From Dirofilaria immitis (taxonomy: Eukaryota; Nematoda; Chromadorea; Rhabditida; Onchocercidae): DNA of 64,000 nt. Below the pieces are notes generated by a model. That model did no database searches. It had not been told where the DNA came from and saw nothing but the letters and a program-made list of their open reading frames with translations. The stretch is from positions 1,940,001-2,004,000 of the forward strand of contig JAKNDB010000088.1 in NCBI GenBank assembly GCA_024305405.1, written 5' to 3'. Below, in pieces: positions 63,185-64,000 of this stretch (within the stretch, counting starts at the first letter, position 1; every line of letters begins with the position of its first letter). The position numbers and the translations under genes are program-made.

Positions 63185-63310
63185 ATGGCTCGATCCGCAA
63201 TTACAACGTTTTAGTTTTTTTGCGCAGGTCTGTTGCAAGTGACATTTCTCCATACATAATTCACACAGTCCTAATTTCATCAACCTTTCTTTCATTCGCA
63301 GTAGGTTATA
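63185..63310 (-). pseudogene. BEL/Pao gag zinc-knuckle remnant
   Basis: Minus frame with LGLCELCMEKCHLQQTC and KRCNCGSSHDC: a Cys/His cluster as at the gag-protease boundary of BEL/Pao elements. Confidence 0.8.
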
Positions 63311-64000
63311 TATCACCTTTGTCATTTTAGTGGTTATTTTTACAAAAATGCATTGTAATCGATTACTTTTGCTTTTTTGTGCGATCTGTTAGGATATATC
63401 AACTGCTCATTTTTACTTTTGAGCAAAATGTCATACGTCTCATGCCATTTTCCCAATTCCAGTAACCTCTTCCATATGATCTTGCCCGTTGTAATTTTGA
63501 ACTGTCTACTACGGCTTTTACCGGTAGTTTTTCTTAAAGATGACTTTCGTTTTTTTTTTAAAAATATTTGATATTGTGTTCCAGTATCCATTCTGGATTT
63601 CTGAATTTCTTTTTCTCAGTCCTTAACCAAGTTTTCTGGTATTCTTTCTTTATCATCACATCCAGTTGTATTATTTCTGTATTCTAGTCCTTTTAGTTGG
63701 GATAATAAGTTCAGAAGGTCTCTTATCATTCATTCAAATGGCTCTTTGTTTGACCATCTCTTTCTAGACTTTTATAAAGTCCTTTTAATTTTTTTGTCGC
63801 CATATCATTCATACAAATTCTCCATAGCTAGCGGGTTATTTTCATTAATTACCTTGAGGTAACTTATTTATTCTCTTGCATCTTTCTTCAGACTGTTTAA
63901 CAGATGCATGAATTTCTGTGTTGGCGTCAAATTCATTCTCTTGTGAATCGATTCTTCAAACTGACTAATAACCTTACCTCACATTTCGGATTACCATCAA

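Larger units (their letters stand above)
59456..64000 (-). mobile_element. decayed BEL/Pao LTR retrotransposon
   Basis: Gag-pol remains run on minus from beyond the right edge to about 59510. From 5' to 3' of the element: zinc knuckles, aspartic protease, reverse transcriptase, RNase H, an ADHASR linker, integrase and a terminal LYPLE motif. That order and those motifs are typical of BEL/Pao. Many stops and frame changes mean it is inactive. It is conspicuously less A+T-rich than the nematode DNA around it. Confidence 0.9.

Noticed and set aside
1..64000. CRISPR arrays or bacterial operons
   Set aside because: All direct repeats found are degenerate minisatellites without uniform spacers; the only bacterial DNA is the decayed Wolbachia-like block.

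Overview
This is about 64 kb of a very A+T-rich (roughly three quarters by eye), intron-dense animal genome. Gene content and gene structure point to a nematode: many small exons, short introns ending in TTTCAG or TTTTAG, OSM-6/IFT52, BTBD9, B3GLCT and a serpentine-type receptor. A block of decayed Wolbachia-like DNA (an argS fragment plus a Wolbachia-type membrane-protein fragment) makes a filarial nematode (Onchocercidae) the best guess. All gene models below are my own splicing by eye, based on reading frame, GT/AG sites and phase.

Layout. 0-8.4 kb: two tandem acid-lipase-like (alpha/beta hydrolase) genes on +, the first apparently decayed. 9.8-14.6 kb: osm-6/IFT52 on +, with a decayed 28S rRNA fragment in intron 10. 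16-39 kb: six consecutive minus-strand genes. In transcription order these are an RNase H1-like protein with an arginine/serine tail, RAB5IF/OPTI, B3GLCT, a small single-span membrane protein, a tyrosine-kinase-like pseudokinase and BTBD9. 40-46 kb: a + gene for an unfamiliar Cys-rich protein with several RING-like fingers and a possible ubiquitin-like C-terminal fold. A 60-nt remnant of selenocysteine tRNA lies in one of its introns. 46-47.7 kb: a Wolbachia-derived block sitting inside an older ~74-bp repeat array. 52-55.7 kb: a 7TM receptor gene on +. 59-64 kb: a decayed BEL/Pao LTR retrotransposon on minus, running out of the window.

How the genes relate. I see no pathway linking neighbours. 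IFT52 serves cilia of sensory neurons and the 7TM receptor may be a chemoreceptor. B3GLCT and RAB5IF both act at the endoplasmic reticulum, on thrombospondin-repeat glycosylation and multipass membrane-protein insertion respectively.

Quality caveat. At least eleven frame breaks in otherwise good coding exons, spread over seven loci, are each one base short in a short A or T run. Adding one base restores the family reading frame every time. This looks like systematic homopolymer undercalling more than gene death, so most 'broken' genes here should not be called pseudogenes on frame alone. The first lipase is an exception because it also lacks a splice acceptor.
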